Below are positions 21,655 through 31,814 of a DNA stretch of 64,000 bases, piece after piece. The stretch lies in NCBI GenBank assembly GCA_903813345.2, contig CAIIXF020000003.1, positions 11,608,931 through 11,672,930 on the forward strand, given 5' to 3'. The DNA comes from Owenia fusiformis (Eukaryota; Annelida; Polychaeta; Sabellida; Oweniidae). How positions within the stretch are numbered: the stretch's first letter is position 1; each line of letters starts with the position of its first letter. The position numbers and the translations under genes are program-made. The notes beneath the pieces are model-generated. The model made no database searches. It saw nothing but the letters and a program-made list of their open reading frames with translations, and was not told the origin of the DNA.

Positions 21655-22098
21655 CTATACAATATGCGCTTTTTTGAAGTGTAACACACAAAAGAACGTA
21701 TCGTTGTTAAATGAAAAAGCTTCGGTACCCTTTGCTTCTTTTATACTGATAGATATGTGTTGGAATCCTGATGGTATAACGGGTGTATAAAGAACAGGGT
21801 TATAAGATTGACAATTCCCAGTGTAGAAAATGTCATCCTGGGTAGCGTGTACTTGTCTTAACAACTGAATATTTTCACCGCCAACTATGGTACCGTAACA
21901 AAGATTGCACATCACATTCATTACGATTCTCCCGTATACTGTTGGATGTCTCAATTCCACCAATCCACACTGCCATTGTTCATCAGGATTCAATGAAATA
22001 TATTCAGGTAATTTAACTGTGAACTTGGTATTATTGTTAGAAGGATATGTATCCATAGAATCAGTGCTGTTCAAGTATATATAAAATTGTGAAATCAT
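21655..22098 (-). CDS. Polinton candidate minor capsid (penton-like) protein
   Basis: 147 aa, the first gene inside the right terminal repeat. The pattern FxVKLPEYISLNPDEQWQCGLVELRHP is the N-terminal signature of a widespread Polinton virion protein and suits a beta-rich jelly-roll minor capsid protein. It is shorter than I would expect for a full penton-type protein, so it may be compact or truncated. Its position just inside the repeat suggests its promoter lies within the terminal repeat. Confidence 0.6.
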   Translation of the reverse strand: MISQFYIYLNSTDSMDTYPSNNNTKFTVKLPEYISLNPDEQWQCGLVELRHPTVYGRIVMNVMCNLCYGTIVGGENIQLLRQVHATQDDIFYTGNCQSYNPVLYTPVIPSGFQHISISIKEAKGTEAFSFNNDTFFCVLHFKKAHIV

Positions 22099-22172
22099 GT
22101 TTCAACCTCAAGAGATCTAGTATTTATGAATATTTTTTCTTAATCAAGTATATTTATGATATACTGGGACGT

Positions 22173-22386
22173 TGCGTCTCAAATTGAAGCTACCACAAAC
22201 CTCAGGTTATCACTATGGTTACTACAAAAGCAAGCATCTCATCATTAGTAAAAATGTTATTAACCCCTGGCATCTCATTCCTGGTATCTCACTTTAGGCA
22301 CCGCAAAGTAGTCTCAGTATCTCATTCCTGGCATCGCATTTTTAGACACCGCAAAGTAATCCCGTGCCTCCTTAACATACACTACT
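22173..22386 (-). repeat. Polinton right terminal inverted repeat
   Basis: 214 bp, the inverted counterpart of 12104-12381 minus the 64-bp duplication. It ends ..ACTACT next to the target duplication AACTAC. Confidence 0.93.
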
Positions 22387-22532
22387 AACTACATGTGTTT
22401 TAATTGATGGATATTGTGTTGAGATCATTTGAAGGGTACATACTGTATGTTATGAAAGACATCGTGTTTTCAGCAGTGATGTCCCAAACAGAGAACATTT
22501 GGAAATTTTTCATGACAAACGCAGTATACAGA
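22387..22532. repeat. Right portion of the palindromic element split by the Polinton
   Basis: After the AACTAC duplication, the sequence to about 22532 is the inverted copy of 11501-11640 (shared TTTAATTGATGGATATT, TTGAGATCATT, GGGTACATA, CAGTGATGTC motifs). Confidence 0.75.
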
Positions 22533-22948
22533 TGCAAAATATCACTGGTTCTCACAAAACCTCAACAAAGATATTATACTGATATGCAAAATATCACTGG
22601 TTCAAGCAAGACCTTAACAAAGATATTATACTGATATGCAAAATATCACTGGTTCTAATAAGAACTCAACAAAGATATTATACTGATATGCAAAATATCA
22701 CCTTTTCTAACAAGACCTCAACAAAGATATTGTACTGATATGCAATATATCACTGGTTCTAACAAGACCTTAACAAAGGTATTATACTGATATGAAATAT
22801 CATTGGTTCTAACAAGACCTTAACAAAGATATTATACTGATATGCAAAATATCACTGGTTCTAACAAGACCTCAACAAAGATATTATACTGCTATGCAAA
22901 ATATCACTGGTTCTACCAAGACCTCAACAAAGATATTATACTGATACA
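22533..22948. repeat. 52-bp tandem array, first part (8 copies)
   Basis: The unit includes ATATCACTGGTTCTAACAAG and CAACAAAGATATTATACTGA and is repeated about every 52 bp with small changes. The array is cut at 22948 by an insertion and resumes at 24353. Confidence 0.9.
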
Positions 22949-24346
22949 CTAACTTATGTTATGCTGGCCCGTAAATGAACTTTTAGTTAGTGCACTTAAA
23001 GTGTGCGCCAAAGTTTAAAACTGCGCAGGCGCACCGCTCTCGCTAACCTATATAAAGAGATTACCAGGCACAGGCTTCAGAGGTAAGCCTGGAAGGTGAA
23101 CAATCTTCGTTCCGCGTTGATTCCCCGTATAATCGTAACCAAGTAAGTTTCACCATTGAATTTAAAAATTACTATTACAGTTCGGGACATAAATAAATGA
23201 CAGGTGGATTTGCTGAAGTGAGAATTTCCCATGTTAAAAATAAGAGAATTTTCAAGAGGCCATACATCAGTGGATGAGATGTGAAATATACAAATTTTAA
23301 GGGATATGTATCTAGACAATATTGGAAATTATGGACTTTCAGACGACCATAATTAGGAAATGGTGAACGAAAATCGACCTGTCATTTATTTTTGTCCCCA
23401 ACTGTAGATATACTTTGTAGATGTTATTTATGAAGCTATTTAGTGTATACATCAATCAAATGGCTCATTTTGAACATATAAAAAGTATTTGTGTTTTGTT
23501 TCCCAGGGAATTGTATTCCAATGTAGTACACACATAAATAGTGTACATTATGTACTTGAATAGCCTGGTTTACATATATATTGAAGGGCATGCTGATTAT
23601 ACATGCACACGAGTACATGAATGAAGGCCTAATATTGATATAGCTTGCATACCTAAATAAAAAACAAACTCTTCTAATCCCCTCATGTAAACACGGTGGT
23701 ATACGTAGCCCGATTTATCGTGGACTTTAAGGATTTCCGACCATATGGCCTAATGCTTACACAGAAACTCTTTGGTATCTAAAATGTGTGATCATCTTAA
23801 AAATAGTATTACAGCTTGTAATTAATACTAAGTTGGGTTTTGAAATTAACACTTTGTGAAAGTACTACCCCTTCCTCTAATGTTTCCAGGGTTTCTCTTA
23901 ATTTGAGTGAAAGTTTATCGGATTAAAGCACCTTGATGACAGGCTGTTTAGTTAATAAATGTATTCTCTCTGAACATTCTGGCAACTTGAACATTAAATC
24001 TCTCAAAATTGCAGGAAGGGATCAACTTGATTCAAAATTGTTCATTTAGAGAATTGTCTTGCCTATGCAGGATTGAAAGAATTGTTTTGATCCCTTCCTG
24101 CAAACGCCCCCCAGACGTACTTTACTAAGACCACCCCCAAAATTGGGAAACCCTAATCCTAGTCACATCTCACAAGCAAGTGGCTGTCTTATAATAGCAA
24201 CCAAATGCCAGCAATGTAAAAAAGGTCAAGTTACACATTAGCGCTTCAGTGGTAGTCAGCTATGCAGGCTTTGTTTACATTCTGCAGCAGCTGATAGCAG
24301 GTCACCGGCTTTTCCTAAACTAAAAGATCACTGCCTAACATAAGTG
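22949..24346. mobile_element. 1.4-kb insertion in the tandem array with promoter-like sequence
   Basis: It interrupts the array and is flanked by GATACA on both sides (22943-22948, 24347-24352), a likely 6-bp target duplication. The ends share an inverted ACTTATGTTA. Near 23020-23095 it holds an NRF1-like TGCGCAGGCGCA, then CTATATAAAGAG about 30 bp later and a CAGAGGTAAG donor-like sequence, which looks like a promoter plus first exon. A 15-bp perfect hairpin lies at 24011-24025/24087-24101. No ORF of note. Superfamily unknown. Confidence 0.6.
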
Positions 24347-24352
24347 GATACA

Positions 24353-24555
24353 ACATATCACTGGTTCAAGCAAGACCTCAACAAAGATATTATACTGATA
24401 TGCAAAACCGCAAAATATCACTGGTTCTAAAAAGAACTCAACAAAGATATTGCACTGATATGAAAAATATCACTGGTTCTAACAAGACCACAACAAAGAT
24501 ATTATACTGATATGCAAAACCGCAATATATCACTGGTTCTAAAAAGAACTCAACA
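24353..24555. repeat. 52-bp tandem array, second part (4 copies)
   Basis: A continuation of the 22533-22948 array. Two of the copies carry an extra AACCGC insertion. Confidence 0.85.
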
Positions 24556-25040
24556 CATATCCAGCAATCGTAATGTTAAATCGGACATCACCTTATCTCC
24601 TAACTGGTACTATTACTGAGATTTCGTATCAACACTTTAGTCTACTAAATTAATGTTTAAAACTCATATATGTGAGCGTTAATGCAGGGGCATTTCATAC
24701 AGGCTATAAACACCGCCCTTTCATCAAATGTGTTTTCTGGTTTCCTTAATTTCGCCAATTTTTTAAGAAATTGATGGATAATTTCAAGATTATATGATCA
24801 GACACATAAACATGGCATATACCACATTAGTTTCTCATATTTAGTTGTTGTTTTTTAGTTGTTGTTTTTTGTTGAACCATATATTACGTACATGGATAAC
24901 TGTATTTTATTTACAAGTAGGCTGCATCTTGTATTGCCAAAACATAGCATCAAGTTTCACTAGAGCTGCATAGAACACTTCTTATCAGATGTGTTGACAG
25001 CTCCCCTGATAAAGAAAGTGTCTGGTAATTTCTGGATTTG
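24556..25040 (+). repeat. 485-bp interspersed element, copy A
   Basis: It begins CATATCCAG and ends CTGGATTTG, giving 9-bp terminal inverted repeats with one mismatch. The tandem array resumes directly after it. It is the inverted counterpart of 25654-26137. Non-coding. Confidence 0.8.
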
Positions 25041-25653
25041 AAGATATTATACTGATATGAAAAATATCACTGGTTCTAACAAGTGCTCAACAAACACTGA
25101 GAGCATTTAAGGCTCCAAGATGAGCTAATTATACCATCGAGATGTAACCCCTTGTCTAGGTTTGCTTGACACAATCTAACGTGAGGTGAATTTTGTAAAT
25201 AAATTTTTCAGACTGTGAATTACACACGTTCAGCTATGATTCTGCAAAGATACTCACGTAAGTAATTCACTTACTTAAAAGTAATTCACGTTTCCATGCT
25301 GTCCCATTAGTATATTTTGGGGATCTGTAGTAATCCGCTTGCAAAAGGTGCGATCACAGAGACGTGTGATTGTCTCAATCAACAATATTTCAACAATTTC
25401 AATGAATAAATATTTAACTAGATATTATCGGTTTCCAGTTTGAACTACTTGATTTATTTACAAGCATATTATGACTCATCGATACCAAATTATGTTAGAT
25501 TTGTTGCATATATTTTCAACGATTCATCGATAATTATTGATTGCAATTTCAATATATAGGGGTGATTCATGAGAAAATGATGTACTTTATTTAAATGTCT
25601 TTGATTATACTAAGGTCGCAGTGCTTTGAAATGTGACATTTGTACGATTTCAG

Positions 25654-26137
25654 CAAATCCAGAAATCTCCGGTCACTTTCTTTATCAGGAGAGCTGTCAA
25701 CACATCTGATAAGAAGTGTTCTTAGCAGCTCTAGTGAAACTTGATGCTATGTTGGTCTAATACAAGATGCAGCCTACTTGTAAATAAAATACGTTATCCA
25801 TGTAGGTAATATATGGTTCAACAAAAAACAGCAACTAAAAAACAACAACTAAATATGAGAAACTTATGTGGTATATGCCATATTTATGTGTCTGATCATA
25901 TAATCTTCAAATTATCCATCAATTTCTTAAGAAATTGGCGAAATTAAGGACACCAGAAAACACATTTAATGAAAGGGCGGTGTTTATAGGCTGTATGAAA
26001 TGCCCCTGCATTAACGCTCACATATATGAGTTTTAAACTATAATTTAGTAGACTAAAGTGTTGATACGAAATCTCAGTAATAGTACCAGTTAGGAGATAA
26101 GGTGATGTCCGATTTAACATTACGATTGCTGGATATG
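25654..26137 (-). mobile_element. 485-bp interspersed element, copy B, inserted in the FMO1 promoter
   Basis: It starts CAAATCCAG and ends CTGGATATG and is inverted relative to 24556-25040. The duplicate promoter at about 47850 lacks it: TTTGTACGATATCAG runs straight into TGTAGTTCTGGG. So it is an insertion (or precise loss) about 85 bp upstream of the FMO1 TATA box. No clear target duplication. Confidence 0.85.
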
Positions 26138-26222
26138 GTGTAGTTCTGGGTGTAGTGTAGTAATCATTCGGTCTCAAAAGATAAGACCGATTGACCTTAA
26201 AACATTAACTGAAAGATCACTG

Positions 26223-26280
26223 TATATAAAGACTTCGGGAAGTGGACAGAAGTTGATTATAGTCCAGTCTTCTATATAAA
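26223..26280 (+). promoter_or_regulatory. FMO1 core promoter candidates
   Basis: TATATAAA occurs at 26223-26230 and again at 26273-26280, upstream of the ATG at 26298. The first has more usual spacing for a short 5' UTR. A small inverted repeat CGGTCT..AGACCG lies upstream at about 26169-26190. Confidence 0.55.
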
Positions 26281-26297
26281 ACAGAACCTACTACGAC

Positions 26298-26409
26298 ATG
26301 GTCAAGAAGGTTTGTGTTATCGGAGCGGGTGTCTCGGGCTTGGCAACCATCAGATGGTGTCTCCAAGAAGGGCTTGATGTCACATGTTATGAAAAACGAC
26401 CCTTAGTAG
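26298..26409 (+). CDS. Flavin-containing monooxygenase FMO1 copy, exon 1 (FAD-binding)
   Basis: The ATG at 26298 opens [20 protein letters not shown], the FAD-binding Rossmann GxGxxG motif found at the start of FMOs. The exon ends after 37 codons plus one base at a GTATGT donor. FMOs are FAD- and NADPH-dependent ER enzymes that oxygenate nucleophilic N and S atoms of xenobiotics and metabolites. Nine exons across 17 kb give most of a protein close to vertebrate FMO1-5 in order and motifs. Their coding sum is 1,558 nt, one base over a multiple of three, consistent with one unseen exon (see 29439-37257). A nearly identical exon occurs at 48009. Confidence 0.93.
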
Positions 26410-26637
26410 GTATGTTATATTAACCATCATGTCTGCAAACCTTTTGTTATCATTATGATACTGATACCAAAAAGGTATTCAGCAAGTAGTTTTTGAGAAC
26501 AATTTTTCAAGAGTACGCAATTCTCGAATATTTGTCGATAAACTGTATTTTACCTTAAGAATTCATGAGATGGTCAATAGTTGCTCGATTCCTATAGCAT
26601 GTTGGGAAGGGAACTAAATTTGTCCAACGGTTATGTA

Positions 26638-27457
26638 CTCCTCAAAAAAGGCAATGACCAGTATTTTTCCTTATAGGTTTACATGTTAAACCTTATGCAT
26701 CTTTAAACTTTATTTTCTAATCCCGAAATGAAAGAAAAACTGATAATGTAATTGGATATGTACTTTGTCTTTATTCTCTATATTTCAGGAAATTTTCAAT
26801 TTAATCTCTGTATTGCAATAGGTCAAAAATTGATGTCAAAGTTAAGGAATTTTAAAAAAAATTGCAGAACCCATGTTAACCAATGGGAAATGGTGGGTTA
26901 GGGGCAAATCAGATTTTTGGATATGTATTTGGTAAAACATATATCAAAAACCCTTACTAACCTTACTTTGTGAGAATTACCGATATAGGGCATCAACGTA
27001 TTTTTGACAACTCATTTCGACCCCCTGTGTTATTTCAATGAGAGGTTTTATTAGAAATGATTTTGACTTTTGAGTCTCAAAACTTTGTAAAACCTGCAGA
27101 AACAAATCAATTTTTTGTTGTAGACAATTGTCTATTTACATTCCATTCCATTTTTGAGAGCAATTGAATTCATGCATATTTTCTCATATGACTTTTGGCA
27201 ACCCAACCATTTCCCATTGGATTACATGGGTTATGCCATTTTTTAAAATTTTCCTCAAATTTGACATCAATTTTTCACATATTGTAACGGAGATATTGAA
27301 TTGAACATTTTCTGAAATATAGAGAATAGAGTCAAGGTAATTTACATTATCAGTTTTTCATTCATTCCAGGCTTTGAAAATAAGAGTTCAAACAGACATA
27401 GGGTTTAACATGTTAACCTATTATGAAAAAGACTGGTCCTTAACTTTTTTTGAGGAG
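26638..27457. mobile_element. 820-bp foldback MITE in FMO1 intron 1, TA target site
   Basis: The termini are CTCCTCAAAAAA and TTTTTTGAGGAG, with long imperfect inverted arms of about 280 bp (GTTTAACATGTTAACC, CCCATGTTAACCAATGGGAAAT and others) and flanking TA on both sides. The paralogous intron at about 49020 lacks it. The TA duplication suggests Tc1/mariner mobilisation. No ORF. Confidence 0.85.
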
Positions 27458-28533
27458 TATATGACTGGGCAAGAATGATTTACTTTTTCAACAGCATTAG
27501 AATCAAGGTAACTTTCATTATTTTATGAATACCATTTTATTGACAATGACTTCCGACTATTAAACCTTTGCCCCTTCATCCCCGATAACCCTGATTTTTA
27601 GACCAAAACGATGTGTTATATCTGTGAAAAATAACGGAAGCACAAAAAAACTCGCAAAAACCTGCAAAAAATACTATCGAAATAACTGAGAGGGGGTCAA
27701 TCAGAACCACTACACATTAGGGTTAAATCAATACTTTGTAGTACAGTGATGTACTGGATTTTGTCGAGTGGGTCTAGTAAGAAAAGGGGTAACTCTGCCA
27801 ATTTAAAATACACAGTAATTGGAAAGCGGAAGATAATTATATTTATTTGAAAATGAAAAAATAGCGAAATATTTTCAATTCTTGAAGGTGCAACAAGGCC
27901 TGTAGAGAGAAAATTTCAGCATTAAGAAATTCGAATTCAGTTCAAGGCTTCTATAAAGGGAGTCCCACTTACAGGTTTGGATCCACCACGTTTCACGAGG
28001 ACTGATATCAGCTGAAATAACGTTCATCCAGGGGGTTTCTTTGGAGATAATAAAAATATATGTTAGTCTTGATGAAATATCCCAAAAATATTTTTTGACA
28101 CTGGTCCATTATCCTTGAATGACCCCTCTGCACTTATTGTTGCACATTTAATGATTTTTAAAACCATTTGGTGGATGGTACACCATTAAAGCGAGCAAAG
28201 CTATGGTTAATAAAGGAAATGAAACCATTAAAAAAGATCTATACAAAATAGACTAGATTCGAGTAAAGATAATCTTGATTTTCGTCATCTTAAGACATAC
28301 CAAAATGTGACGACCATATTCCCCATCCAAGCACAAAAAGTGAAATGCATTTTCTGGTATTAGACAGATCATGTTTTCTAATACACTGCCATGTTATCTG
28401 CCCCGAATTAGCCACCTGGTGGTGGACTGGTAACTACTTACTCGCATCTGGGTATTTCCTGTTCTCAAAGACAATATATGTCAGCTGAATAATTTATTCA
28501 GTGAACTCCATATAATAAAAAAGTATATCATAG

Positions 28534-28673
28534 GTGGGTTATGGTGTTTGGAAGACGAGGCGTCGCGTCTTGATGTAAATAATCCAGTTGACATTGAATG
28601 TAGACCTTATGCCACGTGCCACATAAATGACAACAAGGAGGCATTTTCATTCTCCGACTTCTGGTTTTCAAAG
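28534..28673 (+). CDS. FMO1 exon 2
   Basis: 140 bp between TCATAG and GTAAAA. It completes the Gly-Gly-Leu-Trp segment of the FAD domain and carries KEAFSFSDFWFSK, equivalent to the KEM..FSDFPFP block of FMOs. The usual Pro residues of DFPFP are replaced by Trp and Ser here; copy 2 has DFRFPK, closer to the norm. This may reduce activity of copy 1, or just be divergence. Phases 1 in, 0 out. Confidence 0.9.
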
Positions 28674-28772
28674 GTAAAATAACCTTGATTATTTTGCAAA
28701 TTGTTCTTACAGCAGAATATAGAATTATTATTGAAATAACCGATGTAATATGACATAATAATATTCTCACAG

Positions 28773-29112
28773 GATGCTCCAATGTACCTACCCTGGCGAA
28801 AAGTCGGTCAATATTTCGAAGACTATGTCGATCATTTTCATTTGAGAACTCGTATCAAACTAAACACGAGTGTAATAAAAGTAAAACGTGAAACCAACGG
28901 TGCTGGATGGCAAGTTACAACAAAACCAATTATCGATACCAGCCCTGCTCCAACAACTGAAATGTTTGATGCAGTGATTATATGCAATGGCTTAATGAAC
29001 CGTCAATACATACCTGATGTCAAAGGATTGGCTACATTCAAAGGACGTATCAGTCACACGGGAGATTATTACAGACCTGATGTATTCCGGGACAGGAATG
29101 TCTTAATTATAG
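28773..29112 (+). CDS. FMO1 exon 3 (FMO signature motif)
   Basis: 340 bp between CTCACAG and GTAAAT. It encodes the segment from DAPMYLPWRKVGQYFEDY to NVLIIG. It contains the FMO-identifying motif F-x-G-x3-H-x3-Y as FKGRISHTGDYY and begins the NADPH-binding Rossmann strand NVLIIG. The ORF is stop-free and almost identical to 54233-54572. It ends in phase 1. Confidence 0.95.
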
Positions 29113-29382
29113 GTAAATTGAACTAACATTATTTTGCCCAATGGGGTACCCATTTTCTGCTTATGGTCAAGTTTAATAAGAGATTTGTGCATATCTCTAT
29201 TTTAAAACGTTTCATTTATATTATATCTCGGTATAATAGGTGGTTCTGAAATTTATGACTATTCGCCAAACAGGCTTTGATAGGCAATCTATGACTTTAA
29301 TAACGTTGCCAAACTAAAGGAGGGGAATGTATATTCATTCAATAAACGCCTCTTACGCCGGATGTTAATTGTTCTGTTCTAG

Positions 29383-29438
29383 GAGGAGGTAATTCGGCAA
29401 CTGAGGTAGCAAGTGATATAAGCAGAGAAACATCACAG
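29383..29438 (+). CDS. FMO1 exon 4 (NADPH-binding)
   Basis: A 56-bp exon between TTCTAG and GTAAAA. With the preceding G it gives GGGNSATEVASDISRETSQ, the NADPH-site GxGxSA/G motif of FMOs. It ends in phase 0. Identical in copy 2 (54843-54898). Confidence 0.92.
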
Positions 29439-30224
29439 GTAAAATAATTATATATTTTTGAAGTATTCGATTTCAGTGTACTTTTAATGAATCATGAATA
29501 AAAGACTGCAGATAAGGTGCCGAGAAATTAAATCAAATGTTACACGAAGTAGAAAATCAAAAACAGTACGTACTGCCCTCATTCATTTTAATATTACATT
29601 GCTATGATCAATGAGCTCAAACCAGCCTTAACTTAACACAGCATCAATTAAATTAAATGTATAAATATTCTGTGAAGACGTACCTGAGTGCAAGAGATGG
29701 GCTTTGGCCCCTAAGCCGCTTAGCTGGTGGAAAATCTGCGGAGTTACTACCTATATGGTCAAGATACACAAATTGGCGCTACAAAGTTAGGTAAATATTT
29801 GTCACTTTTAGACGGATGGATTCGGCCAGATAAACAGGGCCGTGGCGATGCCTAGCTCATCCGAAATCTCCGGCATCGACCGGACATCGTACGGGCATCG
29901 TACGTGCGCCGGCTGATCACCGGTAACAATCTGCCGATACTTAGACATCGTACGGGCATCGGGAGAACTTTATCTCGGAGAAAAAGTTCCCGCGCTTTAC
30001 CACGACGGTAAGGTACAACACAAGGAATTGGAATTTGCGTTACCGTATCTTATAAGCGCGTTATACCGTGTACTAAATCCGGAGTTTGTGTAGGTTTAAC
30101 GATGAAATTCACCGTCAAAATTTACCGTCTTGGATATTGTTGCAGGACATTCATATATAAGAATAACGAAAAATTAGACCAGATTTTTCTGAAACGGTGA
30201 AAACATCAGTTTTCTCAAAGGAGC

Positions 30225-30570
30225 AGGGAAAGTATCGCAACAGACTTTTGATAATTTTGACAGTTGATAATTTTTTTGTGAGTAGTTTCTGGCTATAAAA
30301 AGTAAATGCTTGGGAAAGGCGAATCTATAATCTTCAAGAAAAGTTCAAAGAATAGTTTCCAGATCAATTGGATTATCTTATAATCCATGTTTAATCCACC
30401 CATCAACAAGCTTTTTCAAAATACATTCGTCATTTTCACTATTGTCCCTCATTTTTTTTACAATTTTTCATGCAAAGTTACATTGTACTTGAACACATGT
30501 TTCATCAAGTAAAATATGTAAGGAACTCCATGAAGTTTGTTTTTGAGTTTTTTTTGAAAAAATGAACCTC
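30225..30570. repeat. Long inverted repeat, left arm
   Basis: It pairs with 35265-35620 in inverted orientation (shared GGGAAAGTATCGCAACAG, TAGTTTCTGGCT, CAATTGGATTATCT, AAAGTTACATTGTACTTG). The arms are about 4.7 kb apart; satellite copy A and the CACGGTG element lie between them. Confidence 0.8.
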
Positions 30571-31814
30571 TTAAAATGCATGTTTACAAAAATAATTTAG
30601 GAGTGATGTAAAAGATGGCAATGTTTTTCAATAATAACATGCATAGGTGGGTGAATTACTCATGTGTGTTGTGTTTTAATCCTGCATTCACTGACTGAGT
30701 TAGCCTATTGAAAAATCGTAGAGATTAATAATACAAACAGTAATACTATGAATACTTCTACTTCAAGCTCAAATAGCGCTTTCAGGGTCCTGTGTTGAAA
30801 TACTAGATCACCTTATGTGCATGAATTTTCAAGAGAAACCATCAGTGCAAGCAATTAAATGAAAGCATCATCCGAACATCACTTGAAAAGTACTAAAGTG
30901 GTGAAAAATTGCAGGATGTTGACAGAAAATGTGCCTAGGGGAGAGGGTCGTCTCTCAACCCCCTCCACCCCCTCCCTGATCACGGGACTAATACATGTGA
31001 TATGGCAAAGTCCAATTCATAGATTAAGTTTCCCTTGCAGTCTTGTTGGCATTTTTATTAGAGTTCATGTTTTGTTTATGTTAATGGGTGAGTGGAAGAC
31101 CCTTGGGTGGGAATCAAATATAAAATGTTTTCTAAAATATATATTTGAAATACTTTGTGTATGTACAGTCACAAACTCTAGGCAACATTAACTAGTAATG
31201 GGGCAACACCCCAACTCAACTGAGTGAATGTGTAAACCATTTAAGGAACAAAAAACATTACATAAAACAAACTCAGCATGCAAACATGTAAAACTGGCAT
31301 GGCAAAACAATAGATAGTGAAACTGAATAATAAAAGCACATACGACTAGAAAACAAGGGATTAATGAACACTGCTGTAAAGTAATGAAGGGACCTGTTAA
31401 AATGACATGAATGGGGATTGGTCAATTTGAATAGTAGAAATATAAAAAATGTGAAAATTAGCCAGGTAGAGGGGGGGAGATAAAGGGAGCTGCTGCTCCC
31501 CCAAGAGATTCTTTCAAAATGATGCAGTTTCTCACCAATCTGAGCACTTCGCATGATTTTTTAGCCAAAACTGTCAAAAAGTTCATCCCTAGGCAAAAGC
31601 TTTGCCCTTGGTAAAACTGCTCCTACCCCTTGGTAAAAGCTGGCTACAGACTGTGTAAAACACTTGTGTGAGAACTTGAACATGAACGAGTACTGTTATG
31701 ACCCCCAGTAATGTTGTCCATCTCTCAACTGGTTTAACTGGGGACCATTACATCAATTGGCATTATATCAACCAGGCAACAAAAAGAGGCCAGTGATGTG
31801 AAAATAGTCAATAG

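Larger units (their letters stand above)
12104..22386 (-). mobile_element. Polinton (Maverick) DNA transposon, complete but lacking polymerase B
   Basis: Both termini start AGTAGTGTATGTTAAGG in inverted orientation (AGT ends are typical of Polintons), and the element is flanked by a perfect 6-bp target duplication AACTAC (12098-12103 and 22387-22392). It is 10,283 bp, shorter than the usual 15-20 kb. The genes include the diagnostic Polinton set: FtsK/A32-type packaging ATPase, retroviral-type integrase with chromodomain, adenovirus-type cysteine protease, major capsid protein and small virion-type proteins, all on the minus strand. No protein-primed DNA polymerase B is present in any frame. 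A repeat block (14127-15313) appears to have been inserted later. Matching ends and uninterrupted ORFs suggest a fairly young copy. Confidence 0.95.
25208..30016 (+). repeat. Segmental duplication, copy 1 (FMO promoter to intron 4)
   Basis: The sequence from TTCAGACTGTGAATTACAC to the CCACGACGGTAAGGTAC motif is repeated in direct orientation at 47461-55566. Exons are nearly identical and introns align between insertions. The duplication includes the promoter and exons 1-4 of the FMO gene. Confidence 0.9.

Noticed and set aside
22533-24555. CRISPR-like array of regular repeats
   Set aside because: The repeat unit is the whole 52-bp period with no unique spacers, and the genome is eukaryotic. 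It is a tandem satellite.
30859-31191. 110-aa open frame in FMO intron 4
   Set aside because: No domain pattern; contains a low-complexity TPSTPS stretch and lies in repeat-rich sequence.
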